NCBI RefSeq assembly: GCF_003024155.1
Contig: NZ_CP028136.1
Coordinates: 1,240,001-1,304,000, forward strand
Direction of reading: 5' to 3'
Origin: Christiangramia fulva
Lineage (GTDB): Bacteria; Bacteroidota; Bacteroidia; Flavobacteriales; Flavobacteriaceae
Length of the DNA stretch: 64,000 nt
In this document: piece after piece, positions 34,008 through 42,562 of the stretch
How the letters are laid out: the number at the start of each line of letters is the position of its first letter
How positions within the stretch are numbered: the stretch's first letter is position 1
Notes under the pieces: model-generated
Database searches by the model: none
Told to the model about the DNA's origin: nothing
The model's input: only the letters and a program-made list of their open reading frames with translations
Program-made: the position numbers and the translations under genes

Positions 34008-34379
34008 ATGAACGAAAGTTTTGGAAAACCTGAAAAGCTCAAAAGCCAAAAGCTTATTGATGAACTTTTTCTGAAAGGAAAGAGTATAAAAGCCTTTCCG
34101 TTAAAGCTAATGTATCTGGAGCGGCCAATTTCAGGTGAAGCTGAAATTAAGACCGGCGTTTCTGTACCAAAGAAACTGATAAAAACCGCGGTAAAAAGAA
34201 ACAGGATCAAACGATTGATGCGCGAAATTTTCAGGAAAAATAAGTATCTTGTTTACAAAGATTTAAGTCGTACATACAGCTTCATGTTTATTTACATTTC
34301 CAAAGAAGAAATCCCTTATGAAAAACTGGAAAAAAGCATGCAAAAGCTACTGGAACAAATTCAAAAAATGAACAGATGA
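34008..34379 (+). CDS. rnpA: Ribonuclease P protein component
   Basis: Basic protein subunit of RNase P, which with the catalytic RNA trims the 5' leader of pre-tRNAs. The 123-aa protein is of normal length. It has the signature KRNRIKRLMREIFR (RNR motif, about residues 63-76) and an N-terminal KLKSQKLIDELFLKGKS. The rpmH gene, its common partner near the origin in other phyla, is not adjacent; instead an S41 peptidase gene overlaps by 4 bases, as is usual in flavobacteria. Confidence 0.96.
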   Translation: MNESFGKPEKLKSQKLIDELFLKGKSIKAFPLKLMYLERPISGEAEIKTGVSVPKKLIKTAVKRNRIKRLMREIFRKNKYLVYKDLSRTYSFMFIYISKEEIPYEKLEKSMQKLLEQIQKMNR

Positions 34380-36010
34380 AAAAAAGGATGTTGAAAAGGA
34401 TCATTTTACCGGTGGTTCTTGTGGGAATTTTAGTGGGAACTGCCAGTTTTAAATCTGATTTTTTTGCGATCGCCAAGCAAATTGAAATCTTCACCACATT
34501 GTTTAAAGAGATCAACATGAATTATGTTGATGAGACCAATCCGGCTGAACTCATGGATACGGCCATTAAATCGATGCTCGCCGACCTTGACCCCTATACC
34601 AATTATTGGAACGAACAGGATGTTGAAGCTGCTCGTATAAACAGTGCGGGAGAATATACAGGGATTGGTGCCATGGTCAAAACAGGGGCTGATGCCATCA
34701 CTATTGTCGAGGCCTATAAAGATTATCCTGCAGATAAGGCCGGTTTAAAGCCGGGAGATGAAATAATAAAAATAGGGAATATCAATGTTTCTGATTTTAA
34801 AGAAGACGCGGGAGAGCTTCTAAATGGAGCTCCGGAAAGTACTATAGAAATAACATACCGGCGGCAGGGAGAGGTTAAGACAACTTCATTAAAACGAACT
34901 TCAGTCGAGCTCAATGCAGTGCCATTTTATAAATTATTAGATGATAAATCGGGCTATATCGTGCTTTCCCGTTTTAATAATAAGGCATCTGCAGAGGTCT
35001 CCCGGGCGGTAAAAGACTTAAGAAATAAAGGAGCCGAAAAGATCATTCTGGATCTTCGAAACAATCCGGGCGGCCTGTTAAATGAAGCGATCAATATCGC
35101 TAATTTATTCCTTCCAAAAGGCGAACTAATCGTGACCACTAAATCGGCTATTGAAAAGTATAACCGTGAATTTTTTACCCAAAATGAGCCTATCGATACG
35201 CATATTCCTTTAGCGATACTGGTGAATGGAAGAAGCGCCTCGGCCAGTGAGATCGTCGCGGGTTCAATTCAGGATCTCGACAGGGGAGTGATCATAGGTG
35301 CAAGAAGTTTTGGTAAGGGTCTGGTACAAAGACCACGTGAACTTGCCTATGGAACCCAGCTGAAAATCACCATTTCCAGGTATTATACTCCCAGCGGAAG
35401 ATGTATCCAGGCCCTGGATTACCGCCATCGCGATGAAAAAGGAAAAGCAATTCGAAAAACTTCAGCTGATTATAACCAGTTCACCACCCGAAACGGACGA
35501 AAGGTCTTTGATGGAGGGGGAATTTTACCCGACATCCAGTTAGAAACTTCAAAATTAGCTGATATTACCAGTTCTTTGTTGTACCAGGATGCGATTTTCG
35601 ATTATGCTACTAAATATTATTATGCGCATCAAATAAGTGATCCTTCAGAATTTAAGTTTACTGACAGCGATTATGCAGATTTTAAAAAATTCCTCGAAAC
35701 TTCCGGTTTTAAATACGAAACTCAAACCGAAAAAAACCTTGATGAGCTTATAGAATCTGCCGAAAAAGAAGAAATTAAAGCCAGGATCGCTGAAGAAACT
35801 ACAGCGATGCGCAGTAGCCTTAAAAATTATAAAAAACAGGAACTAGATAAACAAAAAACTGAAATTGTAGATCTGCTGCGGGATGAAATTATAAAGAGAT
35901 ATTTTTATAAGGAAGGTTTATATGAATATTACACACAGCACAATCCCGAAATAGAGAAAGCTCAGGAAATCCTTTCAAATCCTGTGGCTTATTCAAAAAT
36001 CCTGAAATAA
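34376..36010 (+). CDS. S41 family C-terminal processing peptidase
   Basis: Tail-specific serine peptidase of 544 aa, probably anchored by an N-terminal helix (about residues 5-25) and acting in the periplasm. A PDZ domain (about 85-165, with GIGAMVKT and AGLKPGDEIIKI) precedes the catalytic core. The core has Ser291 in SASASEIVAG and Lys314 in SFGKGLVQ, the Ser/Lys dyad of the family. The C-terminal ~150 residues are charged and helical. It overlaps rnpA by 4 bases and precedes the sterol-desaturase gene by 2 bases, so all three are one operon. Confidence 0.95.
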   Translation: MKKRMLKRIILPVVLVGILVGTASFKSDFFAIAKQIEIFTTLFKEINMNYVDETNPAELMDTAIKSMLADLDPYTNYWNEQDVEAARINSAGEYTGIGAMVKTGADAITIVEAYKDYPADKAGLKPGDEIIKIGNINVSDFKEDAGELLNGAPESTIEITYRRQGEVKTTSLKRTSVELNAVPFYKLLDDKSGYIVLSRFNNKASAEVSRAVKDLRNKGAEKIILDLRNNPGGLLNEAINIANLFLPKGELIVTTKSAIEKYNREFFTQNEPIDTHIPLAILVNGRSASASEIVAGSIQDLDRGVIIGARSFGKGLVQRPRELAYGTQLKITISRYYTPSGRCIQALDYRHRDEKGKAIRKTSADYNQFTTRNGRKVFDGGGILPDIQLETSKLADITSSLLYQDAIFDYATKYYYAHQISDPSEFKFTDSDYADFKKFLETSGFKYETQTEKNLDELIESAEKEEIKARIAEETTAMRSSLKNYKKQELDKQKTEIVDLLRDEIIKRYFYKEGLYEYYTQHNPEIEKAQEILSNPVAYSKILK

Positions 36011-36012
36011 AA

Positions 36013-36834
36013 TTGGAAACTTTTCTTTCCTTTTTTGAAAATATGGCAGCCTGGCAAAAGCTGGTCTGGCTAAGTTCAGTCCTTATTTTATTTTGGATAC
36101 TGGAAGGTTTTTATAGCCTGGTAAAGTTCAAATACAATAAATGGGAACACGCCAGGACAAATTTGATCCTTCTCGGCTTTGTTCTTCTTATTAATTTAGG
36201 ATTCGGAATATTAACTGCCGGAGTATTTATCTGGCTTAACAATTCTAATTTTGGCTTATTACATTTCATTGAGTTGCCAATTTGGGCAGAGCTAGTGGTA
36301 TCGCTGATGGTTCTGGATTTAATTGCACAATATTTTGTTCATTTTCTTCTTCATAAGATCAGGTGGATGTGGCGCCTTCATATTATTCATCACAGCGAAA
36401 TACATGTTGATGTAACCACCGGAACAAGACATCATCCCTTTGATTACCTTATTAGAGAAATTTTTGCTTTGATAGCCGTGATCATTATGGGAATGCCGCT
36501 TGCCTTTTACCTATTTTATAGAATATTGAGTGTCTTTTTCACCTACTTCAGCCATGCCAACCTAAGTCTTCCAAAAAAGCTGGATAAAGCTTTAAGTTAT
36601 GTTTTTGTCACTCCTAATATGCATAAATTCCACCATCATTATGAATTGCCGTGGACCGATAGTAACTATGGAAATATTTTGAGTATCTGGGACAGGATCT
36701 TCGGAACCATGGTTTATGAAGACACCCGTAATATTAGGTATGGAATTGACATCGTAGACGACAGCACTTCTCAGGACCTGGGCTTTCAGCTGAAGATCCC
36801 TTTTAACAGATCAATTAAAACAACCCGTAATTAG
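36013..36834 (+). CDS. Sterol desaturase/fatty acid hydroxylase family membrane enzyme
   Basis: Integral membrane di-iron oxygenase of 273 aa. Four or five transmembrane helices and the eight-histidine signature are visible: HFLLH, HIIHHSEIH (with RLHIIHH), TRHHP and HKFHHH, followed by NYGNILSIWDRIFGT, which is typical of the family. Family members hydroxylate or desaturate lipids, but the bacterial substrate is unknown. The start is TTG at 36013, 2 bases after the S41 stop; ATG at 36043 is an alternative. The 3' end overlaps the convergent acetyltransferase gene by 4 bases. Confidence 0.92.
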   Translation: METFLSFFENMAAWQKLVWLSSVLILFWILEGFYSLVKFKYNKWEHARTNLILLGFVLLINLGFGILTAGVFIWLNNSNFGLLHFIELPIWAELVVSLMVLDLIAQYFVHFLLHKIRWMWRLHIIHHSEIHVDVTTGTRHHPFDYLIREIFALIAVIIMGMPLAFYLFYRILSVFFTYFSHANLSLPKKLDKALSYVFVTPNMHKFHHHYELPWTDSNYGNILSIWDRIFGTMVYEDTRNIRYGIDIVDDSTSQDLGFQLKIPFNRSIKTTRN

Positions 36835-37283
36835 GCTTTTTTCAACATGTTGATATGTGGAATTCCATCCTCGAGATAACCTTCTCCGGAAGTTTCATAT
36901 CCATGTGATTCATAGAATTTTATAAGATATTGCTGGGCGGAAAGTCGTATTTCTGAAGTGTTGAAAAACCTGTTAATAGCCTTATGGGAAGCTTCCATAA
37001 TTGCATGGCCGTAGCCAAATTTTCGTTCCGATTTCTTTACGACCACACGCCCAATGGCCGCTTCAGTAAAATAGAATCCGGGTTTAAAACAGCGGGTATA
37101 AGCTACAACTTCATTATTTTTGAAACCTACAACGTGAATGGCTTTTCTATCTTTCCCGTCAATATCCTGATAAACACAATCCTGCTCCACTACAAAAACC
37201 TCAGAGCGCAACTGAAGAATATCATAAAGTTCATCCAGGCTAAGCTCATGAAATTCCTTAATACTGATCCTGAGATCTTCCAT
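36831..37283 (-). CDS. GNAT family N-acetyltransferase, ElaA-like
   Basis: Cytoplasmic acetyl-CoA-dependent acyltransferase of 150 aa. The acetyl-CoA loop is readable as IGRVVVKKSERKFGYGHAIM (about residues 77-96), and the order LRSEVFVVEQDCVYQDIDGKD near the N-terminus is characteristic of the ElaA subgroup. The acceptor substrate is unknown. It lies 6 bases downstream of rpiB, so both are likely transcribed from the rpiB promoter. Confidence 0.92.
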   Translation of the reverse strand: MEDLRISIKEFHELSLDELYDILQLRSEVFVVEQDCVYQDIDGKDRKAIHVVGFKNNEVVAYTRCFKPGFYFTEAAIGRVVVKKSERKFGYGHAIMEASHKAINRFFNTSEIRLSAQQYLIKFYESHGYETSGEGYLEDGIPHINMLKKA

Positions 37284-37289
37284 AAGTAT

Positions 37290-37730
37290 TTAACAGCTTT
37301 TTTTCGCAGGAATTTTATCTATTCTTCGCTGATGTCTACCTCCTTCAAATTTGGTATTTAAAAAGGCACTCATCATTTCCAAAGCAAGGTCTTTATCTAC
37401 AAATCGGGCGGGAATACTTAAAATATTGGCATCATTGTGAGAACGGGCAAGTTTAGCAATCTCTACATTCCAGCAAAGAGCCGAACGAACTCCCTGATGC
37501 TTGTTAGCGGTCATATTAGCGCCGTTGCCACTACCGCAAATAATAATACCAAAATCGGCTTTTTTGCTTTCCACATCATCCGCAACAGGATGTACAAAGT
37601 CTGGATAATCTACACTGTCTTCAGAGTTGGTGCCATGATTTATAACGGAGTGGCCCCAATTTTCCAGTTCTGTTTGAAGCAGTTCCTTATATTCAGTTCC
37701 TGCGTGGTCATTTCCAATAGAGATTTTCAT
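37290..37730 (-). CDS. rpiB: Ribose 5-phosphate isomerase B
   Basis: Interconverts ribulose 5-phosphate and ribose 5-phosphate in the pentose phosphate pathway. The 146-aa protein has the RpiB/LacAB signature IGNDHAGTEYKELLQ at the N-terminus and the active-site segment IIICGSGNGANMTANK (about residues 62-77); the catalytic Cys of many RpiB proteins is present as Cys in IICGSG. DANILSIPARFVD is also typical. A -7 box TAAATTTG (37750-37757) precedes it by about 20 bases. The acetyltransferase gene follows after 6 bases. Confidence 0.96.
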   Translation of the reverse strand: MKISIGNDHAGTEYKELLQTELENWGHSVINHGTNSEDSVDYPDFVHPVADDVESKKADFGIIICGSGNGANMTANKHQGVRSALCWNVEIAKLARSHNDANILSIPARFVDKDLALEMMSAFLNTKFEGGRHQRRIDKIPAKKSC

Positions 37731-37749
37731 AATGAGGATTGTTTGGAAG

Positions 37750-37757
37750 CAAATTTA
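37750..37757 (-). promoter_or_regulatory. -7 box of rpiB (TAAATTTG)
   Basis: Matches TAnnTTTG on the minus strand, 19 bases before the rpiB ATG. No TTG at -33 was found. Confidence 0.45.
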
Positions 37758-38245
37758 AAAAAACAGACTGTTAACCGGAGTTTTTTTCATTGTTAATTAA
37801 AATCGGGACTTCCTTAATTTTCAATGCTTTAAATTTGGTAATATTTTGTTAAAAAGATCCCTTTAAATACTCACAAAAAAATTTGTTTTTTAAGAAATTT
37901 ATAACAATACCTATACTACTATGAGAATACCAAATAATAAATCATGGTTTTTTAAGATACTTATGAGTTATTAAAAACATGTTATTGACAACGAATTCAA
38001 ATTAACTTTTCAATAAACTCATTTTAATATCCTTTATTAACTTTTGTTAAGTAAATCTTAAAAACTTAAGAATATCAGCTACTTATAAAAGTACAAATAT
38101 GTTCATAAGCTGTTATGAAAAACTTGCAACTGAAATTCCAAACTTTAGCTGCTTATTTTTTGCTACAAATTAACACACTATAATAAACCATCATTTTTAA
38201 ATTTTATAAAAGAAAAAATAATAGATATAATATAAGTGTTTATAA
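37758..38245. other. A+T-rich non-coding stretch
   Basis: About 490 bp between the rpiB promoter and a DUF2007 gene. It is very A+T-rich with stop codons in all frames, many TTAA and AATT runs, no tRNA fold and no clear terminator hairpin. I see no gene here. Confidence 0.6.
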
Positions 38246-38488
38246 CTATACGATGCGTAGATGAGAGGAACGATCGTCTAAAGATTCGATGATCTGTTTT
38301 GCTTTTTTGTAATCGTCCGGATGTACCATAAGCCTTATGCCTCCAAAGGCTACAGAAGATAGAGGGAATATATTTACAAGGGTTTCATTCTGAAAATAAT
38401 ATCGTATTCCGGCTCCATCGAATTTAAGTTTTAAAACAAAATATTCATGGGAATATGTAAAGGTGGCCAGACACAGATAATCTTTCAT
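38246..38488 (-). CDS. DUF2007 domain protein
   Basis: An 80-aa protein of the DUF2007 family, described as a putative signal-transducing protein; no activity is known. Recognisable are the compact beta-alpha-beta order FTYSHEYFVLKLKFDGAGIRYYFQNETL, then GGIRLMVHPDDYKKAKQII, and a polar tail. No signal peptide or membrane segment. It lies 31 bases downstream of a small membrane-protein gene on the same strand, so the two may be co-transcribed. Confidence 0.8.
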   Translation of the reverse strand: MKDYLCLATFTYSHEYFVLKLKFDGAGIRYYFQNETLVNIFPLSSVAFGGIRLMVHPDDYKKAKQIIESLDDRSSHLRIV

Positions 38489-38519
38489 TACAAAGAATTT
38501 AGCCTCTTAAAGATAAGCT

Positions 38520-38696
38520 TTATTCTTTTAATGCTAAAGCAGATTTTTCAGTTGTTGTAGTGGTAGGAGCGGGAAAAAGATCAGATCTTTTATTTAGAGT
38601 TTTGTTAACAAAAATGATCACACTAATAATTCCCAGCAGGAAGATTAGAAAAAACAAAAATGAAAAAAGACCTGGCTTACTTACTTTCATGATCAT
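38520..38696 (-). CDS. Small single-pass membrane protein
   Basis: A 58-residue protein with one strongly hydrophobic helix (FSFLFFLIFLLGIISVIIFV, about residues 9-28) and a short Thr-rich tail (APTTTTTEKSALALKE). I recognise no family. The support for a real gene is a perfect -7 box TATATTTG (38700-38707) placed 3 bases before the ATG at 38696. A TTG at 38702 that would lengthen the frame is part of that box. ATG at 38690 is an alternative start. It precedes the DUF2007 gene on the same strand. Confidence 0.55.
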   Translation of the reverse strand: MIMKVSKPGLFSFLFFLIFLLGIISVIIFVNKTLNKRSDLFPAPTTTTTEKSALALKE

Positions 38697-38699
38697 ATA

Positions 38700-38707
38700 C
38701 AAATATA
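38700..38707 (-). promoter_or_regulatory. -7 box of the small membrane protein gene (TATATTTG)
   Basis: Matches TAnnTTTG on the minus strand and ends 3 bases before the ATG at 38696. Confidence 0.45.
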
Positions 38708-38900
38708 GGTAGGTAAGCTTTCGGGAACGTTACTGTAAAATTAAGAAAAAATTAAGAAAATCAATAATTATATTGAATAGAGATAAAAAAATAACTTTTA
38801 TGACTAAATTTTTTTCTGTTATTCATTAACAAAACTTTACGAACAAATAATTTATGTCTGCTTTTATTCACTTAATTTTACCAATTAGTAAAGAATTCGA

Positions 38901-41102
38901 ATGAACAAAAAAAAGAAGAAGAATAAAAATCAGTTCCAGGGTGATCTTTCCAGGAGCATTATAGACATACTTCGCAAAAATTCAGGGAAAGCCTATAATT
39001 ATAAGCAAATCGCAGCAGCTCTGGATGTAAATGATGCCAGCAGCCGTAATCAAATTATAAAAAAGCTTTCCCAGTTAGCGGCAAAAAAACAAATTAAAGA
39101 AGTAGATCGCGGCAAATTCGTAATTGAAGGCAGAAATGATTATTACGAAGGTGTTCTGGATCTTACCACCAAAGGCTATGGTTATGTAATGGTGGAAGAA
39201 CTTGCCGACGATATTTTTATTGCCAACAAAGATCTTAATACGGCTTTTGACGGTGATACCGTAGAAATATATGTTTATAACCGCAGGAGAAGCAAAAGAT
39301 CTGAAGGAGAAATAACTAAAATTTTAAAAAGAAAACGTACTGAATTCGTGGGTACGCTTCAGTTAAAAAAAGATTTTGGTTTTGTAGTGGTCGACGATAA
39401 TTCCATGTACACCGATTTTTTCGTTTCCGGGAGGAATATGAAAGATGCTAAAGATGGAGATAAAGTGGTTGTAGAATTTGATGAATGGCCTGAAAAAGCT
39501 GATTCACCTTTCGGAAAAATCATCCGTGTACTCGGAACTCCCGGTGAACATCAAACTGAAATCCATTCGATTCTTGCTCAATATGGTTTACCGCACGAAT
39601 TTCCGGAAGAGGTAGAAGAATTTGCAGATAAGATCGATACTTCCATAAATGAAAAAGAGATAAAAAAACGTCGGGATATGCGGGATGTACTCACATTTAC
39701 CATAGATCCCAAAGACGCGAAAGATTTTGATGATGCCCTAAGCTTCAGAAAGCTGGAAAATGGAAATTATGAAATTGGTATTCACATTGCCGATGTTTCG
39801 CATTACCTGCAAACAGGTACCATACTTGACGATGAGGCTTTTGAAAGAGCAACTTCGGTTTACCTTGTTGACCGCGTCGTTCCCATGCTTCCTGAAATTC
39901 TTTCTAATAATGCCTGTTCTTTAAGGCCTGAAGAAGAAAAATTGACTTTTTCAGCAGTTTTTGAAATTGATGATAATGCCCATGTTAAAAAGGAATGGTT
40001 TGGAAGAACGGTAACTTATTCTGATGAAAGATTCGCTTATGAAGAAGCCCAGCATATTATCGAAACCGGTACGGGAACCATTCCTGATGATGTTTCCATA
40101 AGAAAACATGCTTATACGGTGAAAGGAGCGCTTGTCGAGGCTGTAATTACCCTCAATCGTCTTGCAAAGAAAATGCGTTCCAGGAGAATGCGCGCAGGCG
40201 CTATTTCGTTTGATAAAGTGGAAGTGAAATTTAACCTGAACGAAGAGAATAACCCAACCGGGGTTTTCTTTAAAACGGCTAAAGATTCAAATAAACTTAT
40301 TGAAGAATTCATGCTGCTTGCCAATCAAAAAGTAGCACAATTCATAGGAAAACAAAAACCTAAAAAAACTTTCGTTTATCGTTGTCATGATGAGCCGAAC
40401 GAGGAAAAACTTGCTGCTTTACAGAATATTGTGGGCAGATTTGGCCATTCGTTGAATCTTCGTGACCGAAAATCGACTACCAGTTCTTTAAATAAACTTC
40501 TTGAAGATGTGCAGGGAAGAAAAGAACAGAATATGGTAGATACGCTTACAATACGTTCTATGAGCAAAGCCTATTACAGCACCGAGAATATTGGTCATTA
40601 CGGCCTTGCTTTCGATTTTTACACTCATTTTACTTCACCCATCAGGAGATATCCAGACGTAATGGTACACCGTCTTCTTCAGCATTATTTGGAGAAAAAA
40701 GGCGATGTGAATGAAGAAGAATATGAAGATAAATGCCATCATAGCAGTGAAATGGAAAATTTAGCTTCCAATGCCGAGAGGGATTCCATTAAATATATGC
40801 AGGTGAAATTCATGCAGGATCATGAAAATGAGGAATTTCTCGGAGTTATTTCAGGAGTTACCGAATGGGGAATTTTTGTAGAGATCGTTGAAAATAAGTG
40901 TGAAGGGATGATAAGGCTGCGGGATATAAGAGATGATCATTATGAATATGATCCTGAAGAATTTGCCGTGACAGGTAAAAAAACCGGGAAAACTTATACC
41001 CTAGGAGATGAAGTATATGTAAAAGTTAAAAATGCCGATCTGGTAAAAAGACATCTTGATTTTACCCTGCTTGGCAATAGGGAGGAAATGGAAAATAGAT
41101 AG
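38901..41102 (+). CDS. rnr: Ribonuclease R
   Basis: Processive 3'-5' exoribonuclease that degrades structured RNA. The 733-aa protein has an N-terminal winged helix (about 10-65, GKAYNYKQIAAALDV), two cold-shock domains (about 80-235), the RNB catalytic domain with the acidic cluster Asp269, Asp272, Asp277 and Asp278 (DPKDAKDFDD), and a C-terminal S1 domain (about 640-725, EFLGVISGVTEWGIFVEI). The lysine-rich start MNKKKKKNKNQFQ is typical of flavobacterial RNase R. Monocistronic, with a 198-bp A+T-rich upstream region that contains the duplicated AAATTAAGAAAA but no clear -7 box. Confidence 0.97.
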   Translation: MNKKKKKNKNQFQGDLSRSIIDILRKNSGKAYNYKQIAAALDVNDASSRNQIIKKLSQLAAKKQIKEVDRGKFVIEGRNDYYEGVLDLTTKGYGYVMVEELADDIFIANKDLNTAFDGDTVEIYVYNRRRSKRSEGEITKILKRKRTEFVGTLQLKKDFGFVVVDDNSMYTDFFVSGRNMKDAKDGDKVVVEFDEWPEKADSPFGKIIRVLGTPGEHQTEIHSILAQYGLPHEFPEEVEEFADKIDTSINEKEIKKRRDMRDVLTFTIDPKDAKDFDDALSFRKLENGNYEIGIHIADVSHYLQTGTILDDEAFERATSVYLVDRVVPMLPEILSNNACSLRPEEEKLTFSAVFEIDDNAHVKKEWFGRTVTYSDERFAYEEAQHIIETGTGTIPDDVSIRKHAYTVKGALVEAVITLNRLAKKMRSRRMRAGAISFDKVEVKFNLNEENNPTGVFFKTAKDSNKLIEEFMLLANQKVAQFIGKQKPKKTFVYRCHDEPNEEKLAALQNIVGRFGHSLNLRDRKSTTSSLNKLLEDVQGRKEQNMVDTLTIRSMSKAYYSTENIGHYGLAFDFYTHFTSPIRRYPDVMVHRLLQHYLEKKGDVNEEEYEDKCHHSSEMENLASNAERDSIKYMQVKFMQDHENEEFLGVISGVTEWGIFVEIVENKCEGMIRLRDIRDDHYEYDPEEFAVTGKKTGKTYTLGDEVYVKVKNADLVKRHLDFTLLGNREEMENR

Positions 41103-41161
41103 ATTTAGCTTTTAATTCTTTCATTCGGTAAAGAAAAAAGCCCTAAAAATATCTAAAATTT

Positions 41162-41169
41162 TACCTTTG
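41162..41169 (+). promoter_or_regulatory. -7 box of the LysE-family gene (TACCTTTG)
   Basis: Matches TAnnTTTG, 16 bases before the ATG at 41186. Confidence 0.45.
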
Positions 41170-41185
41170 CACTACAACGTACCGG

Positions 41186-41923
41186 ATGTTACAGGATGTT
41201 TTATCGGGAATGCCTCTTGGTTTATTTTTGGCTTTTTTATTAGGGCCTGTATTTTTTGTATTGCTCGAAACAGCTGCCATTAAAGGTTTTAGAGCAGCTT
41301 TAGCTTTTGATATTGGGGTAATGCTTGCCGATACTGTTTTCGTTTCCATCGCGTATTTAAGCACTACCAAACTTCTTGAAAGGATCAAAGACGATCCGGC
41401 GCTTTTTGTTTTCGGAGGGGCGATCCTTACCACTTATGGGGTGATGAGTTTTTTACAAACCAAAAAAGTTTTTCATACCGATGAAGAGACCCCGGAAATA
41501 AGAAAACTTGGTAAAAGCGATTATTTTGGATTATTTGCCAAAGGATTTCTGCTTAATTTCATCAATATCGGCGTTCTTGGATTCTGGCTGGGAGTGATAA
41601 TTGTCTTCGGCCCAAAATTAGATATGGAACTTAACAGAATGATGGTTTTCTTTGGAACCGTGCTTTTTACCTATCTCTGTGTAGACCTGATAAAGATCCT
41701 TCTGGCGAAAAAATTGAATAGAAAGCTTACACCAAACCGAATTTATTTTTTAAAAAAAGCGATAAGCCTGTTGCTTATTATTTCTGGAGTCCTGCTGATT
41801 TCCCAGGGACTTTTTCCTGGCCAGGTTAATGAAATAAAAGATCATATTCAGGATATGACGCCAAATGATTCAAAGTTTGGAGGATTGATGGAAAAAGTAG
41901 ATAAAACTTCAAAAATGCAATAA
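41186..41923 (+). CDS. LysE family amino-acid exporter
   Basis: Inner-membrane protein of 245 aa related to LysE/RhtB exporters, which expel amino acids or related small molecules. The N-terminal signature GMPLGLFLAFLLGPVFFVLLETA (about residues 7-29) corresponds to the family's xPGPxxxxxxxxxxxxG region, followed by GFRAALAFDIGVMLADTVFVSIA. Six transmembrane segments can be outlined. The C-terminal ~30 residues are polar (TPNDSKFGGLMEKVDK). The substrate is unknown. A terminator follows directly (41925-41950). Confidence 0.87.
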   Translation: MLQDVLSGMPLGLFLAFLLGPVFFVLLETAAIKGFRAALAFDIGVMLADTVFVSIAYLSTTKLLERIKDDPALFVFGGAILTTYGVMSFLQTKKVFHTDEETPEIRKLGKSDYFGLFAKGFLLNFINIGVLGFWLGVIIVFGPKLDMELNRMMVFFGTVLFTYLCVDLIKILLAKKLNRKLTPNRIYFLKKAISLLLIISGVLLISQGLFPGQVNEIKDHIQDMTPNDSKFGGLMEKVDKTSKMQ

Positions 41924-41924
41924 A

Positions 41925-41950
41925 AAAAGCTCCTCAAATAAGGAGCTTTT
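41925..41950. terminator. Bidirectional terminator between lysE-like gene and tRNA-Cys
   Basis: A 10-bp perfect stem AAAAGCTCCT/AGGAGCTTTT with a 6-base loop has T runs on both strands (four T on plus, seven on minus). It serves the exporter gene and the oppositely oriented tRNA. Confidence 0.85.
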
Positions 41951-41954
41951 GGTG

Positions 41955-42025
41955 AGGCATCGAGCGGATTCGAACCGCTGTACAAGGTTTTGCAGACCTC
42001 TGCCTAGCCACTCGGCCACGATGCC
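41955..42025 (-). tRNA. tRNA-Cys (GCA)
   Basis: A complete cloverleaf of 71 nt: acceptor GGCATCG/CGATGCC, D-stem GCC/GGC, anticodon stem GAGGT/ACCTT with loop CTGCAAA (anticodon GCA), T-stem AGCGG/CCGCT with loop TTCGAAT. The discriminator is U, as expected for Cys. CCA is not encoded. The terminator lies just downstream. Confidence 0.95.
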
Positions 42026-42073
42026 ATTACAGGAGGGCAAATGTAATAAAAATTTTAAGTTTCAAAACTAAAA

Positions 42074-42430
42074 CTACCTCGATTTCGATCGGCTTACACT
42101 TACCATGGAAACATTCCCTCCAATTGGAGGATTGATTTTAGAAACTTCTACCTTCGCTTTCTGTACCATTAAAAGTTCATCCATAATTCGGCTCAAAATT
42201 CTTTCTGCCACTGTTTCCAGAAGTTTGGAACGTATTGCCATTTCTTCCTTGACAATTTTATTTAAATGAACATAATCTATGGTATCATCAAGTTTATCGG
42301 TTTTTGCGGAGTGCGACAGATCTCCTTTTACCTTCAGATCTACCCGATATTCACTACCTATCTTTCCTTCCTCATCAAGGCATCCATGATAAGAAAATAC
42401 CTTGATATTTTTCAGTTTAATTACGCCCAC
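42074..42430 (-). CDS. folB: Dihydroneopterin aldolase
   Basis: Folate-pathway enzyme that cleaves 7,8-dihydroneopterin to 6-hydroxymethyl-dihydropterin and glycolaldehyde. The 118-aa protein has the family start IKLKNIKVFSYHGCLDEEGKIGSEYRVDL (about residues 4-32; the Tyr-His-Gly and Glu-Glu positions line the pterin site) and the C-terminal VEVSKINPPIGGNVSMVSV. The start is GTG at 42430. A full promoter precedes it (42444-42474). Monocistronic, divergent from glnS. Confidence 0.94.
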   Translation of the reverse strand: MGVIKLKNIKVFSYHGCLDEEGKIGSEYRVDLKVKGDLSHSAKTDKLDDTIDYVHLNKIVKEEMAIRSKLLETVAERILSRIMDELLMVQKAKVEVSKINPPIGGNVSMVSVSRSKSR

Positions 42431-42443
42431 TAAAATTTTTTGT

Positions 42444-42474
42444 CAAAGATACCACCTGTTTTTGAGCATTTCAA
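42444..42474 (-). promoter_or_regulatory. Promoter of folB
   Basis: On the minus strand, -33 TTG (42472-42474), 20-base spacer and -7 box TATCTTTG (42444-42451), exactly the Bacteroidota layout. The -7 box ends 13 bases before the GTG start, so the leader is very short. Confidence 0.7.
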
Positions 42475-42537
42475 TTTATGAAGGGCTTTTCAGGAATAGT
42501 ATTTGATCCAGGCTGGCCTTAACGATTTAATTTTTGA

Positions 42538-42545
42538 TAAATTTG
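42538..42545 (+). promoter_or_regulatory. -7 box of glnS (TAAATTTG)
   Basis: Matches TAnnTTTG, 17 bases before the ATG at 42563, and supports that start over the upstream frame opening at 42503. Confidence 0.5.
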
Positions 42546-42562
42546 CGTTTTATTTTAAATAT